A stretch of 64,000 nt of DNA from Nocardia vulneris (GCF_001613425.1 NZ_BDCI01000017.1:186001-250000); one strand, 5' to 3'; counted from the stretch's first letter, positions 37,528 to 46,523 are shown. Numbers and translations are program-made. Notes: a model not told the origin generated them from the sequence alone.

Positions 37528-38853
37528 TCAGCGGACCCGATGGACCGGGCGGGTGGCGAAGTCCCGGATGACGGTGACCATGTAGTCGATCATCTCGTCG
37601 GTCAGCCCGGGATAGACACCGACCCAGAAGGTGCGCTCGGTGACGATGTCGCTGTTGGTCAGGCGGTCCGCGATGCGATGCGGTGCGTGCCGATAAGCAG
37701 GTTGGCGCAACAGGTTTCCGGCGAACAGGAATCTGGTGTGGATGTTGCGGGCGAGCAGGTGGTCCACGATCGCGCGCCGGTCGAACGGCGCGTCCTCGGC
37801 CACCGTCAGCACGAACCCGAACCAGCTCGGCTCGCTGCCCGGCGTCGCGTGCGGCAGCAACAGCCAGGGGACACCGGCGAGCCCGTCGCGCAACCGGGTC
37901 CAATTACGCCGCCGCGCCGCCACGAATTCCGGCAATTTACGCAATTGACTCAGTCCGAGACCCGCCTGGATATCGGTGGTCTTCAGGTTGTAGCCGATAT
38001 GGGAGAACACATATTTGTGGTCGTACCCCGAGGGCAGCGCGCCGAAATCCTGGTCGAACCGTTTGCGGCACCGGTTGTCCTCCCCCGGCTCGCACCAGCA
38101 GTCCCGGCCCCAATCACGCAGTGATTCGACGAGTTTTGCCAGCACCAGGCTGTCGGTGAGCACACAGCCGCCCTCGCCCATGGTGAGGTGGTGGGCGGGA
38201 TAAAAGCTGACCGTCGCGAAATCACCGAACGTGCCGGTGGTCTGGCCCTGATAGGTGGACAGCACCGCGTCGCAATTGTCCTCGATCAGGAAGAGTTCGT
38301 GCTCGGCGGCCAGTTCGGCGATCTCCGCGACCGGGAACGGATTACCGAGCGTGTGCGCCATCATGATCGCCTTGGTGCGCGGGCCGATCGCGGCGCGCAC
38401 CCGGTCCACCGTCGTGTTGTAGGTGCCCAGTTCGATATCGACGAACACCGGCACCATGCCGTGTTGCAAGATCGGGTTCACGGTGGTCGGGAAGCTGGCC
38501 GCCACGGTGATCACCTCGTCGCCGGGTTTGAGCGCGCGCTCCTCCAGTTCCGGGGTGGTGAGCGTCGCGAGGGCGAGCAGGTTCGCCGACGACCCCGAGT
38601 TCGTCAGGTGCGCCCGGCGCACGCCGATGGCCTTCGCGAACAACCGCTCGAAACGCAGCGCGGTCGCCCCGGACGCGATGCGCAGCTCCAGCGCCTGTTC
38701 CACCAGTGCGACCCGATCGTCCGCGTCCAGCACCGCCCCTGAACTGAAGATCGGGGTCACGCCCGGCTCGAAGGCCGGCGGCCTGCGCCGGTGATGCAGT
38801 GCGCGCACCAGTTCCAGGACATCGTCATCCGCCGGTATCGGCTCACTAGGCAC
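37528..38853 (-). CDS. NDP-4-keto-2,6-dideoxyhexose 3-dehydratase (PMP/[2Fe-2S], E1 type)
   Basis: Removes the C3 hydroxyl to give a 2,3,6-trideoxy (or 3,6-dideoxy) sugar. 441 residues of the DegT fold, but the PLP-binding Lys is replaced in SFYPAHHLTMGEGG (His221/222), the mark of dehydratases such as SpnQ, UrdQ and RfbH. Cys194, Cys252, Cys254 and Cys262 have the C-x57-C-x-C-x7-C spacing that binds [2Fe-2S] in the ascarylose E1 enzyme. No dedicated reductase (E3) is in the window. GTG 38853 follows the upstream 4-ketoreductase by three bases. Confidence 0.92.
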   Translation of the reverse strand: MPSEPIPADDDVLELVRALHHRRRPPAFEPGVTPIFSSGAVLDADDRVALVEQALELRIASGATALRFERLFAKAIGVRRAHLTNSGSSANLLALATLTTPELEERALKPGDEVITVAASFPTTVNPILQHGMVPVFVDIELGTYNTTVDRVRAAIGPRTKAIMMAHTLGNPFPVAEIAELAAEHELFLIEDNCDAVLSTYQGQTTGTFGDFATVSFYPAHHLTMGEGGCVLTDSLVLAKLVESLRDWGRDCWCEPGEDNRCRKRFDQDFGALPSGYDHKYVFSHIGYNLKTTDIQAGLGLSQLRKLPEFVAARRRNWTRLRDGLAGVPWLLLPHATPGSEPSWFGFVLTVAEDAPFDRRAIVDHLLARNIHTRFLFAGNLLRQPAYRHAPHRIADRLTNSDIVTERTFWVGVYPGLTDEMIDYMVTVIRDFATRPVHRVR

Positions 38854-38856
38854 AGC

Positions 38857-39765
38857 TCATGTGTTACTCGCACCGGTTCGAGCCTCACTGGTGTAGCGCC
38901 AGAGCGCCCGCAGCGCGTCGTCGAGACCGAAGCGCGGCGCCCAGCCCAGACACCGACGGGCCTGCTCGATCGAGATCGGCGGCACACCGGCCGCCGCGCG
39001 CGGCGAGCCACCGCCGCCGGTCGGCACCACGTGCACCGCCACGCCACTGACTTCGATCAACCGGCGTACCGCGAACTCGACCGGCACCGCAGCGCCCGAA
39101 GCGATATTGACCACCTCGACGCCCGGCACCTCGGCCGCGGCGTTCGCGGCCGCGAGCACCGCCGCGCCGAGATCGCGCAGATCCAGCACGTCGACCGTGC
39201 CACGCAGCGCGGGCAGTTCGAGCACATGCGGCGCGGCCGGATCGGTCGGCGGCGTGGCCAGCCGCTGCGCCACCGAGCCGAGCAGACCGGCCCGCGGCGC
39301 CCCCGGGCCGACCACCGTCGAGCAGCGCAACACGACACCGGAGCCCGGCCACCGCCGCATGGCTTCGGTAGCGGCGAGTTTGGTTCGGCCGTAAGTGGTT
39401 TCCGGACGCTCCGGCGACGACTCGAGCACCGGGCCCGCATGTCCCGGGCCGTATTCGTACACCGAGCCGAGCTGCACGACCCTGGCAGGTCGCGCCAGCA
39501 TGCTCACGGCTTCCAGCAGCCGTTGCACCAGCACGGTATTGGCGGCCACCATCTGCTCGTCGGTCACCTGCCACAGCGCTCCCGCGGCGTTGACGACGAC
39601 GTCCGCGCCGGACAGCAACTCGGTCAGCGCCGCGATCGGCTGGGCCGCCACATCGAATTCGGTGCGCCCGAACGGCACCACCCGGAACTCGTGTGCGGCG
39701 AGAAACGCACCGATGCCCCGGCCGAGATAGCCCGTGCCGCCGATCACCACCGCCGTTCGCGTCAC
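38857..39765 (-). CDS. NDP-hexose 4-ketoreductase, copy 2
   Basis: 302-residue extended short-chain dehydrogenase: GGTGYLGRGI (about 9-18), QLGSVYEYG with the Ser, and YGRTK with Tyr and Lys. Clearly similar to copy 1 at 34547 but paired with the 3-dehydratase, so it may be the one that reduces the 2,3,6-trideoxy-4-keto sugar (to a rhodinose- or amicetose-like product). Stereochemistry cannot be read from sequence. Confidence 0.85.
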   Translation of the reverse strand: MTRTAVVIGGTGYLGRGIGAFLAAHEFRVVPFGRTEFDVAAQPIAALTELLSGADVVVNAAGALWQVTDEQMVAANTVLVQRLLEAVSMLARPARVVQLGSVYEYGPGHAGPVLESSPERPETTYGRTKLAATEAMRRWPGSGVVLRCSTVVGPGAPRAGLLGSVAQRLATPPTDPAAPHVLELPALRGTVDVLDLRDLGAAVLAAANAAAEVPGVEVVNIASGAAVPVEFAVRRLIEVSGVAVHVVPTGGGGSPRAAAGVPPISIEQARRCLGWAPRFGLDDALRALWRYTSEARTGASNT

Positions 39766-39809
39766 CGCCGCCTCCGCTCCTGCTGTGCGGTGATCGTGGC
39801 CGCCCGCGA

Positions 39810-39849
39810 TCGAGAACGATCGGAGCGCGAATCCAGTGGCGCTCGAGAC
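39810..39849. promoter_or_regulatory. TCGAG repeats in divergent promoter region
   Basis: TCGAGAA (39810-39816) and TCGAGAC (39843-39849) are exactly 33 bases apart, three times 11, in the 120-base gap between a leftward 4-ketoreductase and a rightward DUF1772 gene. TCGAG-type heptamers at 11-base steps are the known pattern for SARP activators. Two copies could be chance. Confidence 0.35.
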
Positions 39850-39885
39850 GCCCCTGTCATGGTGTGGTCTGCGAAAGGAGAAACC

Positions 39886-40341
39886 GTGGTCAGGGTTGTG
39901 GCGACTGTCGTGGTGGTGCTCGGCAACGGAGTACTGGCCGGGGTGCTCGTGGCGGTGGCGATCGGGTTGGTCCCGATGTTCGCCGCGTTACCGGCGCCGG
40001 ATTACGTGCGGGTGCACACGCTCGCCGGACGATACTTCGACCGGATCATGCCGCCGATGGTGGTGTGCAGCATCGCGGCGGACATCCTGCTCGCCGTCGA
40101 CACCGACTCGGCCGCGGCCAGGCCGCTGTTCGCCGGCGCCGCACTGACCCAGCTGGGCGTCTCACTCGTCTCGCAGTTCGGCAACGTGCCGCTGAATCAC
40201 CGGACCCGCGCCACCGACCCGGCCGCCATCCCGCCCGGGTGGGACGATCCGCGGGCCCGCTGGCGCACCCTGCACCTGCTGCGCACCGTGCTCGCCCTCG
40301 TCGCCCTGCTCGCCAACGCGATCGCGGTGGCCGTGCGATGA
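39886..40341 (+). CDS. DUF1772 anthrone-oxygenase-like membrane protein, copy 1
   Basis: 151 residues, GTG start after AAAGGAG. Four hydrophobic helices with the family core NVPLNHRTR (about 102-110), in which NxxxN and basic residues follow the third helix. Related proteins from aromatic polyketide pathways have been linked to cofactor-free anthrone oxidation or ring modification, and others have no known role. It overlaps the O-methyltransferase that follows by four bases. Confidence 0.75.
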   Translation: MVRVVATVVVVLGNGVLAGVLVAVAIGLVPMFAALPAPDYVRVHTLAGRYFDRIMPPMVVCSIAADILLAVDTDSAAARPLFAGAALTQLGVSLVSQFGNVPLNHRTRATDPAAIPPGWDDPRARWRTLHLLRTVLALVALLANAIAVAVR

Positions 40342-41363
40342 GCCTGCCCGAACTGCGCGACGCCGCCGCCATCAAACAACTCGCCAACGCCTTCTGCCAC
40401 GCCAAACTGCTGCTCACCGCGCACGAGGTCGGCGTGTTCGACTGGCTGGCCACCAACGGGCCCGCCGACGCGGACCGGATCGCGGCGGGCACCGCGCTGC
40501 ACCCGCGCGGCGTCGGCGACCTGCTCCGCGGCCTGACCCTGCTCGGCTTGCTGGTGGAAGAGCCTGCGGGATACCGGAATTCGCCGCTCGTCGCGCGCAC
40601 CCTGGTGCCCGGCACACCCGAGTACCTCGGCGGCTTCCTGCGCCGCGCCGACCACATGCTGTATCCGACTTGGGGATCGCTCGACGCCGCGCTGCGCACC
40701 GGAGCGCCCCAGGCCGCCGGTGCCGGACCGGAAGCCTTCCTGCGCATGCTCGACGATCCGAAACAGCGGGCCCAATACCTGCGCATGATGGATTCGGCGT
40801 CTACGCCGGTCGCGCACCGGCTCGCCGAGGTGGTGGACTGGTCGCGATACCGGACGGTCGCCGATATCGGTGGCTGCCGGGGCAACCTCGCGGGCATCCT
40901 GCTCGCGCACCATCCGCATTTGCGGGCAACGGTTTTCGACCTCGCGCCGATGGGCCCGGAACTCGACGCCCACCTGTCCGCGCAGGGCGTCGCCGACCGC
41001 GCGACCTTCGTCGCCGGTGACTTCTTCGCCGATCCGCTGCCGGACGCCGACGTGCTGATTCTCGGTCACGTGCTGCACAACTGGTCGAGTGCCGAACGAG
41101 CGAAGCTGGTCGACAAGGCTTTTCAGGCCGTGCGGCCGGGCGGGGCGCTGCTCGTCTACGACGCCATGTACACCGGCGAGCCCGCCGATCTGGCGCGAGT
41201 ACTGGTGAGCCTCAACATGCTGCTGGTCACCGAGGGCGGTTCCGAATATCCGGTCGCCGAGGCTGTCGGCTGGCTCACCGCCGCCGGATGCACCAGCCAT
41301 ACCGCGGTGCCGCTCGGTGGCGCGGACACACTGGTGATCGCGCACAAGGAGACCGAACGATGA
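40338..41363 (+). CDS. SAM-dependent O-methyltransferase (TcmO/DnrK-type), copy 1
   Basis: 341 residues. N-terminal winged-helix dimerisation region (about 1-100), then the SAM domain: motif I VADIGGCRGNLAGILL (about 175-190), acidic residue in VFDLAP, GDFFADPLPDADVLILGHVLHNW (about 230-252) with the His/Asp-type catalytic region of plant-like O-methyltransferases. The usual GGGxG is GGCRG. Expected to methylate a phenolic or sugar hydroxyl. Overlaps both neighbours by four bases, so it belongs to a three-gene operon. Confidence 0.88.
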   Translation: MSLPELRDAAAIKQLANAFCHAKLLLTAHEVGVFDWLATNGPADADRIAAGTALHPRGVGDLLRGLTLLGLLVEEPAGYRNSPLVARTLVPGTPEYLGGFLRRADHMLYPTWGSLDAALRTGAPQAAGAGPEAFLRMLDDPKQRAQYLRMMDSASTPVAHRLAEVVDWSRYRTVADIGGCRGNLAGILLAHHPHLRATVFDLAPMGPELDAHLSAQGVADRATFVAGDFFADPLPDADVLILGHVLHNWSSAERAKLVDKAFQAVRPGGALLVYDAMYTGEPADLARVLVSLNMLLVTEGGSEYPVAEAVGWLTAAGCTSHTAVPLGGADTLVIAHKETER

Positions 41364-42139
41364 ACGAAACCGGCGGCGGGCCGCTACTGAACCGGCGAAC
41401 AGCGTTGCGGCTCTTCGCTGCCGCGGGACTCGCCGCCGCGGTCGCCCGCACCCCCGCCCGGGCGGCCCCCGAATCGTTCCTCGATATTTCGCTGAATCTC
41501 CGTGACATCGGCGGCTATTCGGGTGCCGACGGCAGGCGCATCGTCACCGGCGCGGTGTACCGTTCCGCCGCACTGTCCCAGGTGACCGATCAGCAGTTCG
41601 CGGTGTTGACCGAGCTGCGGCCGCATTCGGTCGCCGATCTGCGCTCCACCCAGTCCCGCGCCATCCACGGCCCCGACCGGCTGCCACCCGGCGCCGTCCC
41701 GATTCTCGCACCCGTCGGTGATCCCGATCCCGCACCGCTGAAGAACAAACTCGCCCAACCGGATTCGGACACCCTCGCGGAGTTCCGGAGCTACGTGACC
41801 GTCGCGTCCAACCGGGCAGCCTTCGGCCGGGTACTGCACACGCTGGCGGCCGGCGGGCGGTCCGGCTACCTCTACCACTGCAATTCCGGCACCTACGTCA
41901 CGGGTTGGACCACCGCCACCCTCATGACCCTGCTCGGTGTCCCCCGCCCCGCCGTCGACAGCGAATTCCTGCTGTCCAACGAGGCATACGGCGCGATCGT
42001 CGCGCGCACCGAATACCTCGACGCCGCCTTCGACCAAATCCGCGTCACCTACCAGAGTTTCGACAACTACGTCACCGACGGACTGGGCGTGCCCGGCGCC
42101 ACGGTATCGCGCCTGCGCGACGTGCTACTCACCCGTTGA
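41360..42139 (+). CDS. Tat-exported tyrosine-phosphatase-like protein lacking the catalytic Arg
   Basis: 259 residues. Tat signal NRRTALRLFAAAGLAAA (about 11-27). The body matches the Y_phosphatase3 family: NLRDIGGY (about 46-53), VYRSAALS and VADLRS. The P-loop should be HCxxGxxRTG; here it is HCNSGTYVTG, so Cys174 is present but the phosphate-binding Arg is Val180. The protein may have lost phosphatase activity or act on something else. It ends the operon DUF1772-methyltransferase-phosphatase-like, translationally coupled by ATGA. Confidence 0.82.
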   Translation: MNETGGGPLLNRRTALRLFAAAGLAAAVARTPARAAPESFLDISLNLRDIGGYSGADGRRIVTGAVYRSAALSQVTDQQFAVLTELRPHSVADLRSTQSRAIHGPDRLPPGAVPILAPVGDPDPAPLKNKLAQPDSDTLAEFRSYVTVASNRAAFGRVLHTLAAGGRSGYLYHCNSGTYVTGWTTATLMTLLGVPRPAVDSEFLLSNEAYGAIVARTEYLDAAFDQIRVTYQSFDNYVTDGLGVPGATVSRLRDVLLTR

Positions 42140-42189
42140 CGGTCTCATGACCGCCTACCTGCATGAGCAATCCGTTCGCCGAGCCATCG

Positions 42190-43722
42190 CTATCGGCAGC
42201 CGAGATCCGACTCCGGGAGAACACCGTCGCGGAGGTATCCGTCGGCGATATCCCGGACGCAGCGAAGCTGGGCGTTGTCGACGGTGCCGTTATCGAACAG
42301 ATCGGTGACGATTGCGTTCAGGAGGACGTGCGCCCGCATACCCGCCACCGTGAGCAAGCGGGTGCCGGGCATCGCCTTACGCAGCGCCTCGGCGCCCGCA
42401 TACGGGGTGCGTGGGTCGCCGGTCGAGTGCACGATCAATGCCGGTATCGCGTTGTGCACCACCGTCGGAGGCTCGGCCGGCGCGGGCCAGAACGCGCAGG
42501 GCGTGATGTTGTTCGCCAGTGCACCGAAGATTGGCTGGGTAGGTCGAGCGCGCTCGATATTGGCCCAGTACCAGTGCGGATCGCGGGGTACCGGTGCGTC
42601 TCCGCATTCGATGACCGCCTCGGCGGAGGTGTTCACCTCCGTGTCGGTGTTCTCCAAATACCCGCTCAGCCAATCGCCGGGCCCGAGGGTGACCGAGCGG
42701 CCGTCCGCGGCGTCGAGCAATTGCCGGACCAGCACCGCATAGGCGTCGTCGACGTAGTAGCTGTGCAGTGGCAGGAACAGCAGCAGGGGCAGCCGGCTGC
42801 CGTCGATGGTGTGACCGGCCACGACGATCGGTTGTTCGGCCACTCGGCGCACCAGGCGCTCGATGCGCGATCGCACCTCGGATGCCGTCGTACCGAGGTG
42901 ATAGCGGGCATCCTGCCCCGCGGCCCACACCGCCCAATCATCCAGCGCCGCTTCGTTGCTCGCGCCCCGTGTGAGTGATTGACCGGAGCCGTAGGTGCCG
43001 GGATCGATGGCGCTGTCCAATACCAGCCGGTCGATGTGTGCCGGGAACATCTGCGCGAATACCGCTCCGAGATAGGTCCCATAAGACATGCCGTAGTAGT
43101 TGATGGACGGTTCGCCGAGCGCTGCACGGATAATGTCCATATCGCGTGCGGTGTTGCGGGTGGTGTAGGCGGATATCGTGTCGCCGAGCGCGGCGGCGCA
43201 CCGGGCCGCAAGCTCGGCCTGCAGTACTACCTCGGCGGCGAACCCCGCCATGCCGGGTGCGGGTGCCCGCCGGAACCGATCGACCGGCCAGCGACAATCG
43301 ACCGGTGACGAACGGCCGACGCCGCGCGGGTCCATGCCGATCAGGTCGTACTGGGCAAGGACCTCGGGCGACAGCACCGCGCCTACCGCCAGTCCCTGGA
43401 TCAAGCCGGTGCCGCCGGGGCCGCCCGGATTGGTGAGCAGAACGCCACGCCTTCGGGCCGGATCGGTGGCCGCCATCCGCGAGATCGCCACTGTGATCGT
43501 GCGTCCCGCGGGCCGCGAGTAGTCCAATGGCACCGTGATGTCAGCGCACTGCACCCCGCCGGCATCGAGCACCTTGCTGTCGCAGCCTCGCCACTCGACC
43601 GCCTGCCCTGCGAAGCGCGCCAGCGGTCCGGGTTCGGCGGTGGTACTTCCGGCAACTACGGTGGTACTCAACAGTGCCGCGACGATACCGATCATCACCT
43701 GACAGAACAGATTGCTGCGCAA
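42190..43722 (-). CDS. Secreted tripeptidyl-aminopeptidase-type hydrolase
   Basis: Exported alpha/beta-hydrolase peptidase of the SlpD/TAP type, 510 residues from a TTG at 43722, which has AAGGGGG five bases upstream; ATG 43695 is the alternative. Signal peptide to about residue 31. NPGGPGGTG (oxyanion loop), YDLIGMDPRGVGRS, nucleophile in GMSYGTYLG (near 200), Asp in GDPRTP and His in AGMRAH near the C-terminus form the triad and the TAP-like C-domain. It removes short peptides from the N-termini of external proteins. Not a biosynthetic gene; first of the cargo block. Confidence 0.87.
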   Translation of the reverse strand: MRSNLFCQVMIGIVAALLSTTVVAGSTTAEPGPLARFAGQAVEWRGCDSKVLDAGGVQCADITVPLDYSRPAGRTITVAISRMAATDPARRRGVLLTNPGGPGGTGLIQGLAVGAVLSPEVLAQYDLIGMDPRGVGRSSPVDCRWPVDRFRRAPAPGMAGFAAEVVLQAELAARCAAALGDTISAYTTRNTARDMDIIRAALGEPSINYYGMSYGTYLGAVFAQMFPAHIDRLVLDSAIDPGTYGSGQSLTRGASNEAALDDWAVWAAGQDARYHLGTTASEVRSRIERLVRRVAEQPIVVAGHTIDGSRLPLLLFLPLHSYYVDDAYAVLVRQLLDAADGRSVTLGPGDWLSGYLENTDTEVNTSAEAVIECGDAPVPRDPHWYWANIERARPTQPIFGALANNITPCAFWPAPAEPPTVVHNAIPALIVHSTGDPRTPYAGAEALRKAMPGTRLLTVAGMRAHVLLNAIVTDLFDNGTVDNAQLRCVRDIADGYLRDGVLPESDLGCR

Positions 43723-43739
43723 CAGATCCCCCTTCCGCG

Positions 43740-45305
43740 TCACTGTACAGCAGACGCGGACCGAGCGATTTCGGCACACAGGTGAGCCCCGATGGACGGA
43801 CCCGGGGAGTGCTGTGATGGGGCAGGTGGGAGTGGGCGCTCTCGGCGGGACAGCCAGGCGCGGTGGTCGCGGCGTTGCCGGGTGTCGCGGTCGTGGAGGT
43901 GGGCGAGGGCTTGGGCGAGGAGTTCGCCGGGGTGGTGGCGGTGGTTGACGCGTGGGGTGCGGGTCGGGTCGATGTGGGCCGGGGCGATCCAGGCGGTACG
44001 GCCCGCGTATGGCGAATCGCTGCCCAGGACAACAGTTTTCCAGCCGTTGGGGCCGTCGTTGACCATGGCGTGGCAGCGGTCGCAGGCGAGCGTGAGGTTT
44101 TCGATGTCGGTCGCGCCGCCTTTGGCGTATTCGGTGACGTGGTGGATGGCGCACAGCGAGGCGGGCGCGTCACAGCCGGGGCGGGAGCAGCCGCGTACGG
44201 ACGCGATCAGGGCCATCCGTTGTGCCGGTGTCGCAAGGCGTTTCGCGCGGCCCACGTGCAGTGGCATTCCCTTGTGGTCGAACACCATCAGGAATGGTTG
44301 TGCTTGTTCGGCCAGTGCGAGCGCCTCCGACATCGGAACGATGCCGCCTGTGGCCGTGGTCGCCACTCCGGCGGCCTTTTCGACGTCGTCGACGCTCATG
44401 GTCAGGATCGCCGCGACGGGCAGACCGCGGTGCGCGCCGAGCGCGTCGACTCGCACGCCGGGGCTGAGCAGGGCGAGCAGACCGTCGTGGGTGCGTTGCG
44501 CGGCGGTTCGGGTGTCCCGCGCCGCGGCGGCGACCATCGCGTTCCGGTCGACGTATTCGCAGTCACCGAACGGGCTTTCGGGATCTTCGGGGTTGTTCAT
44601 GCCGGGGCGGGCACACTTGGCCAGGACGGCGTCGAGGAGTCCGCGCAGGGTCGGTGTGATTTCACCGTGGATGGTGGACATGCCGTCTGGGCGCTGCGAT
44701 CCTATGGTGAGGCCGCGCATGCGCTGGCGGTCGCGGTCGGCGGTAAGGTTTCCGTCGGGGTCGAGGTGCGCGAGAATCGCTTCACCTACTGCGGGGATAT
44801 CGTCGGGGGAACCGGTGCGTGCGAAATCTGCCAGAATCTTTTCTGCCGCTTCCCGTTCCGTGCCCGTAGCGCCGTAGGGAACACGCTTCATCACGGCTGC
44901 GATACGCGTGGCATGCTCACTGGAAATCTCGCCGTCGGATTGCGCTGCCGCAGTATGGAACAGTTGCGGGTCATACGAACCGCCATTGAGATCGTGCCAA
45001 GTGCCGAGGCTACGTGCCGCGGCGTAACGGCGTGCAGCCTCTCGACTGGACAGCCGTAGGGTCTGCATCAAGAATCGCTTCGTATCTCCCGCACCGACAT
45101 TCGCGGGTATCGACCGCTCGGTAGTCTCGACGATAACCCGATTCTGCACCGCCGCGAGCTTGCGCGTCACACACTCGAGACCACCCAGCAAATCAGTAAT
45201 CTCGTTGTCACTCAACGCCGTAAAACGCACGCTAAGCAAATCGGAAACGGCATCCAGCAGCGGCTGCACCACCCGCGTCGCCGGAACTTCCCCCTCCGAT
45301 TTCAT
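43740..45305 (-). CDS. DUF222/HNH endonuclease-like (13E12 family) protein
   Basis: 521 residues. DUF222 covers about 20-330; the HNH domain is near 385-425 with GCSRPGCDAPASLCAIHHVTEYAKGG and NLTLACDRCHAMV, including two Cys pairs for zinc. The C-terminal 60 residues are Pro/Arg/His rich. Families of this type occur in many copies in mycobacteria and nocardiae, behave like repeats and may be mobile; a true nuclease role is not shown. It lies 17 bases ahead of the peptidase gene on the same strand. Confidence 0.82.
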   Translation of the reverse strand: MKSEGEVPATRVVQPLLDAVSDLLSVRFTALSDNEITDLLGGLECVTRKLAAVQNRVIVETTERSIPANVGAGDTKRFLMQTLRLSSREAARRYAAARSLGTWHDLNGGSYDPQLFHTAAAQSDGEISSEHATRIAAVMKRVPYGATGTEREAAEKILADFARTGSPDDIPAVGEAILAHLDPDGNLTADRDRQRMRGLTIGSQRPDGMSTIHGEITPTLRGLLDAVLAKCARPGMNNPEDPESPFGDCEYVDRNAMVAAAARDTRTAAQRTHDGLLALLSPGVRVDALGAHRGLPVAAILTMSVDDVEKAAGVATTATGGIVPMSEALALAEQAQPFLMVFDHKGMPLHVGRAKRLATPAQRMALIASVRGCSRPGCDAPASLCAIHHVTEYAKGGATDIENLTLACDRCHAMVNDGPNGWKTVVLGSDSPYAGRTAWIAPAHIDPTRTPRVNHRHHPGELLAQALAHLHDRDTRQRRDHRAWLSRRERPLPPAPSQHSPGPSIGAHLCAEIARSASAVQ

Positions 45306-45504
45306 AACCGAATTCTACCCCATCCCACCCTGCCCCTCATCCCAAATCTCTGCCAAATCCGCCCACCTCCAAAACATCCTCACATACGTATTCTTCAGCG
45401 CCACAACAAATACCGACGAAGTAACTCAGCACCTTCCATCGAGCCCGGCCCACCAGCCCCGGCCCACCACCAGAGCCGTCCCCCAACTCAGTACCATGCA
45501 CCGC

Positions 45505-45942
45505 ATGCCCATCAAACTCGAGAACATCGGCATCACCGTTCGCGACCTCGAAGCAGCAATCGCCTTCTTCACCGACCTAGGCCTCACGGTCGTCCACCGC
45601 GACACCGTCAGCGGCGAGTGGACCGACACCGCCGTCGACCTCGACAACAACCACGCCAACATCGCCATGCTCCAAACCCCCGACGGCAACGGCCGCCTCG
45701 AACTCTTCGAGTACCTACACCCCGAAGCCATCGAAACCCAGCCCACCCGCCCCAACGAAATCGGCATGCACCGCGTCGCCTTCTCGGTAGACGACATCGA
45801 CAAAGCCCTCGAGACTGCCGCAAAACACGGCTGCCATCCACTCCGCGGCATAGCAACCTACGAGGACCTCTACAAACTCACCTACCTCCGCGGCCCCAGC
45901 GGCATCATCGTGATGCTCGCCGAGGAACTGAAGAAGAACTGA
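45505..45942 (+). CDS. Glyoxalase/VOC-fold protein
   Basis: 145 residues; ATG 45505 preferred, 45496 possible, neither with a clear ribosome site. One VOC domain made of two beta-alpha-beta3 units: KLENIGITVRDLEAAIAFFTDLGL and MHRVAFSVDDIDKALETAAKHG, ending with a Glu in LRGPSGIIVMLAEEL. His and Glu at metal-ligand positions are present. Could be a dioxygenase-like, lyase-like or drug-binding protein. Coding strand is strikingly rich in C over G. Confidence 0.75.
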   Translation: MPIKLENIGITVRDLEAAIAFFTDLGLTVVHRDTVSGEWTDTAVDLDNNHANIAMLQTPDGNGRLELFEYLHPEAIETQPTRPNEIGMHRVAFSVDDIDKALETAAKHGCHPLRGIATYEDLYKLTYLRGPSGIIVMLAEELKKN

Positions 45943-45959
45943 CGTGCGACCCTCGCCGA

Positions 45960-46379
45960 TCAATTCTTCACGGTGATCGGAACAAGACGCTCGTTGACAA
46001 ACCACTCACAAGCCGACTCACCACACTGCTTGGCTTTGATCTTCGTCGACCCGGGATACTGTGGACTCCAGACGATATCCGCAACATATCGCCCACCATT
46101 AGGGCCGATCCGCGCGCCTCCGCCACCGATTTCCTGCCCATAGGTACTGTCGAACATATTGAAGAAGAACACGAACCCATAGGTGGTCAGCTGCCCACCC
46201 ATTACCGCCCTGACGATGTAATTCCCACCCACTCGAAGGTCGTTGGGATCAACCGCGTTCCCCGCAAAGTCCGAGAATTCGATCCCCTGTACCTCCGCCT
46301 GTGCAACAGGCGTCCCGACCGATAGGGCCGCCGCTATCGAGATCCCCAAGATTCCCAGAGCACGCAGCACCTTCTTCAT
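45960..46379 (-). CDS. Small secreted protein of unknown function
   Basis: 139 residues from ATG 46379 (AGGGGG upstream). A Sec signal of about 27 residues ending in AQA, then a beta-rich domain with GGNYIVRAVMGGQL, a Phe cluster (YGFVFFFNMF), a Gly-rich turn and two Cys (KQCGESACEWF) that may form a disulfide. I recognise no family. It lies at lower GC than the biosynthetic genes and closes the cargo block. Confidence 0.7.
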   Translation of the reverse strand: MKKVLRALGILGISIAAALSVGTPVAQAEVQGIEFSDFAGNAVDPNDLRVGGNYIVRAVMGGQLTTYGFVFFFNMFDSTYGQEIGGGGARIGPNGGRYVADIVWSPQYPGSTKIKAKQCGESACEWFVNERLVPITVKN

Positions 46380-46470
46380 CGAATACCCCCTAAGACTCGG
46401 CACACAACCATGCAAGGAACGAATCGCCCTCGCGGACAGTTGATTTCACCTGCCAATGACGGTACCGAAA

Positions 46471-46500
46471 CGCCGGTCTTTCAGTCAAGGACCGGAGGCG
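46471..46500 (-). terminator. Hairpin after the sugar aminotransferase gene
   Basis: CGCCGGTC (46471-46478) pairs with GACCGGAGGCG (46490-46500) with one bulged base and an 11-base loop. It lies 24 bases past the stop of the aminotransferase, read leftward, at the end of the long polyketide gene series. A short T-rich stretch follows. Plausible terminator. Confidence 0.5.
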
Positions 46501-46523
46501 GATGCCGCACAGACCGAGCGCAC

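Noticed and set aside
41360..42139. Calling the phosphatase-like gene a pseudogene
   Set aside because: The frame is intact, with a good Tat signal, coupled start and normal codon bias; only the P-loop Arg is changed, so it is kept as a gene.
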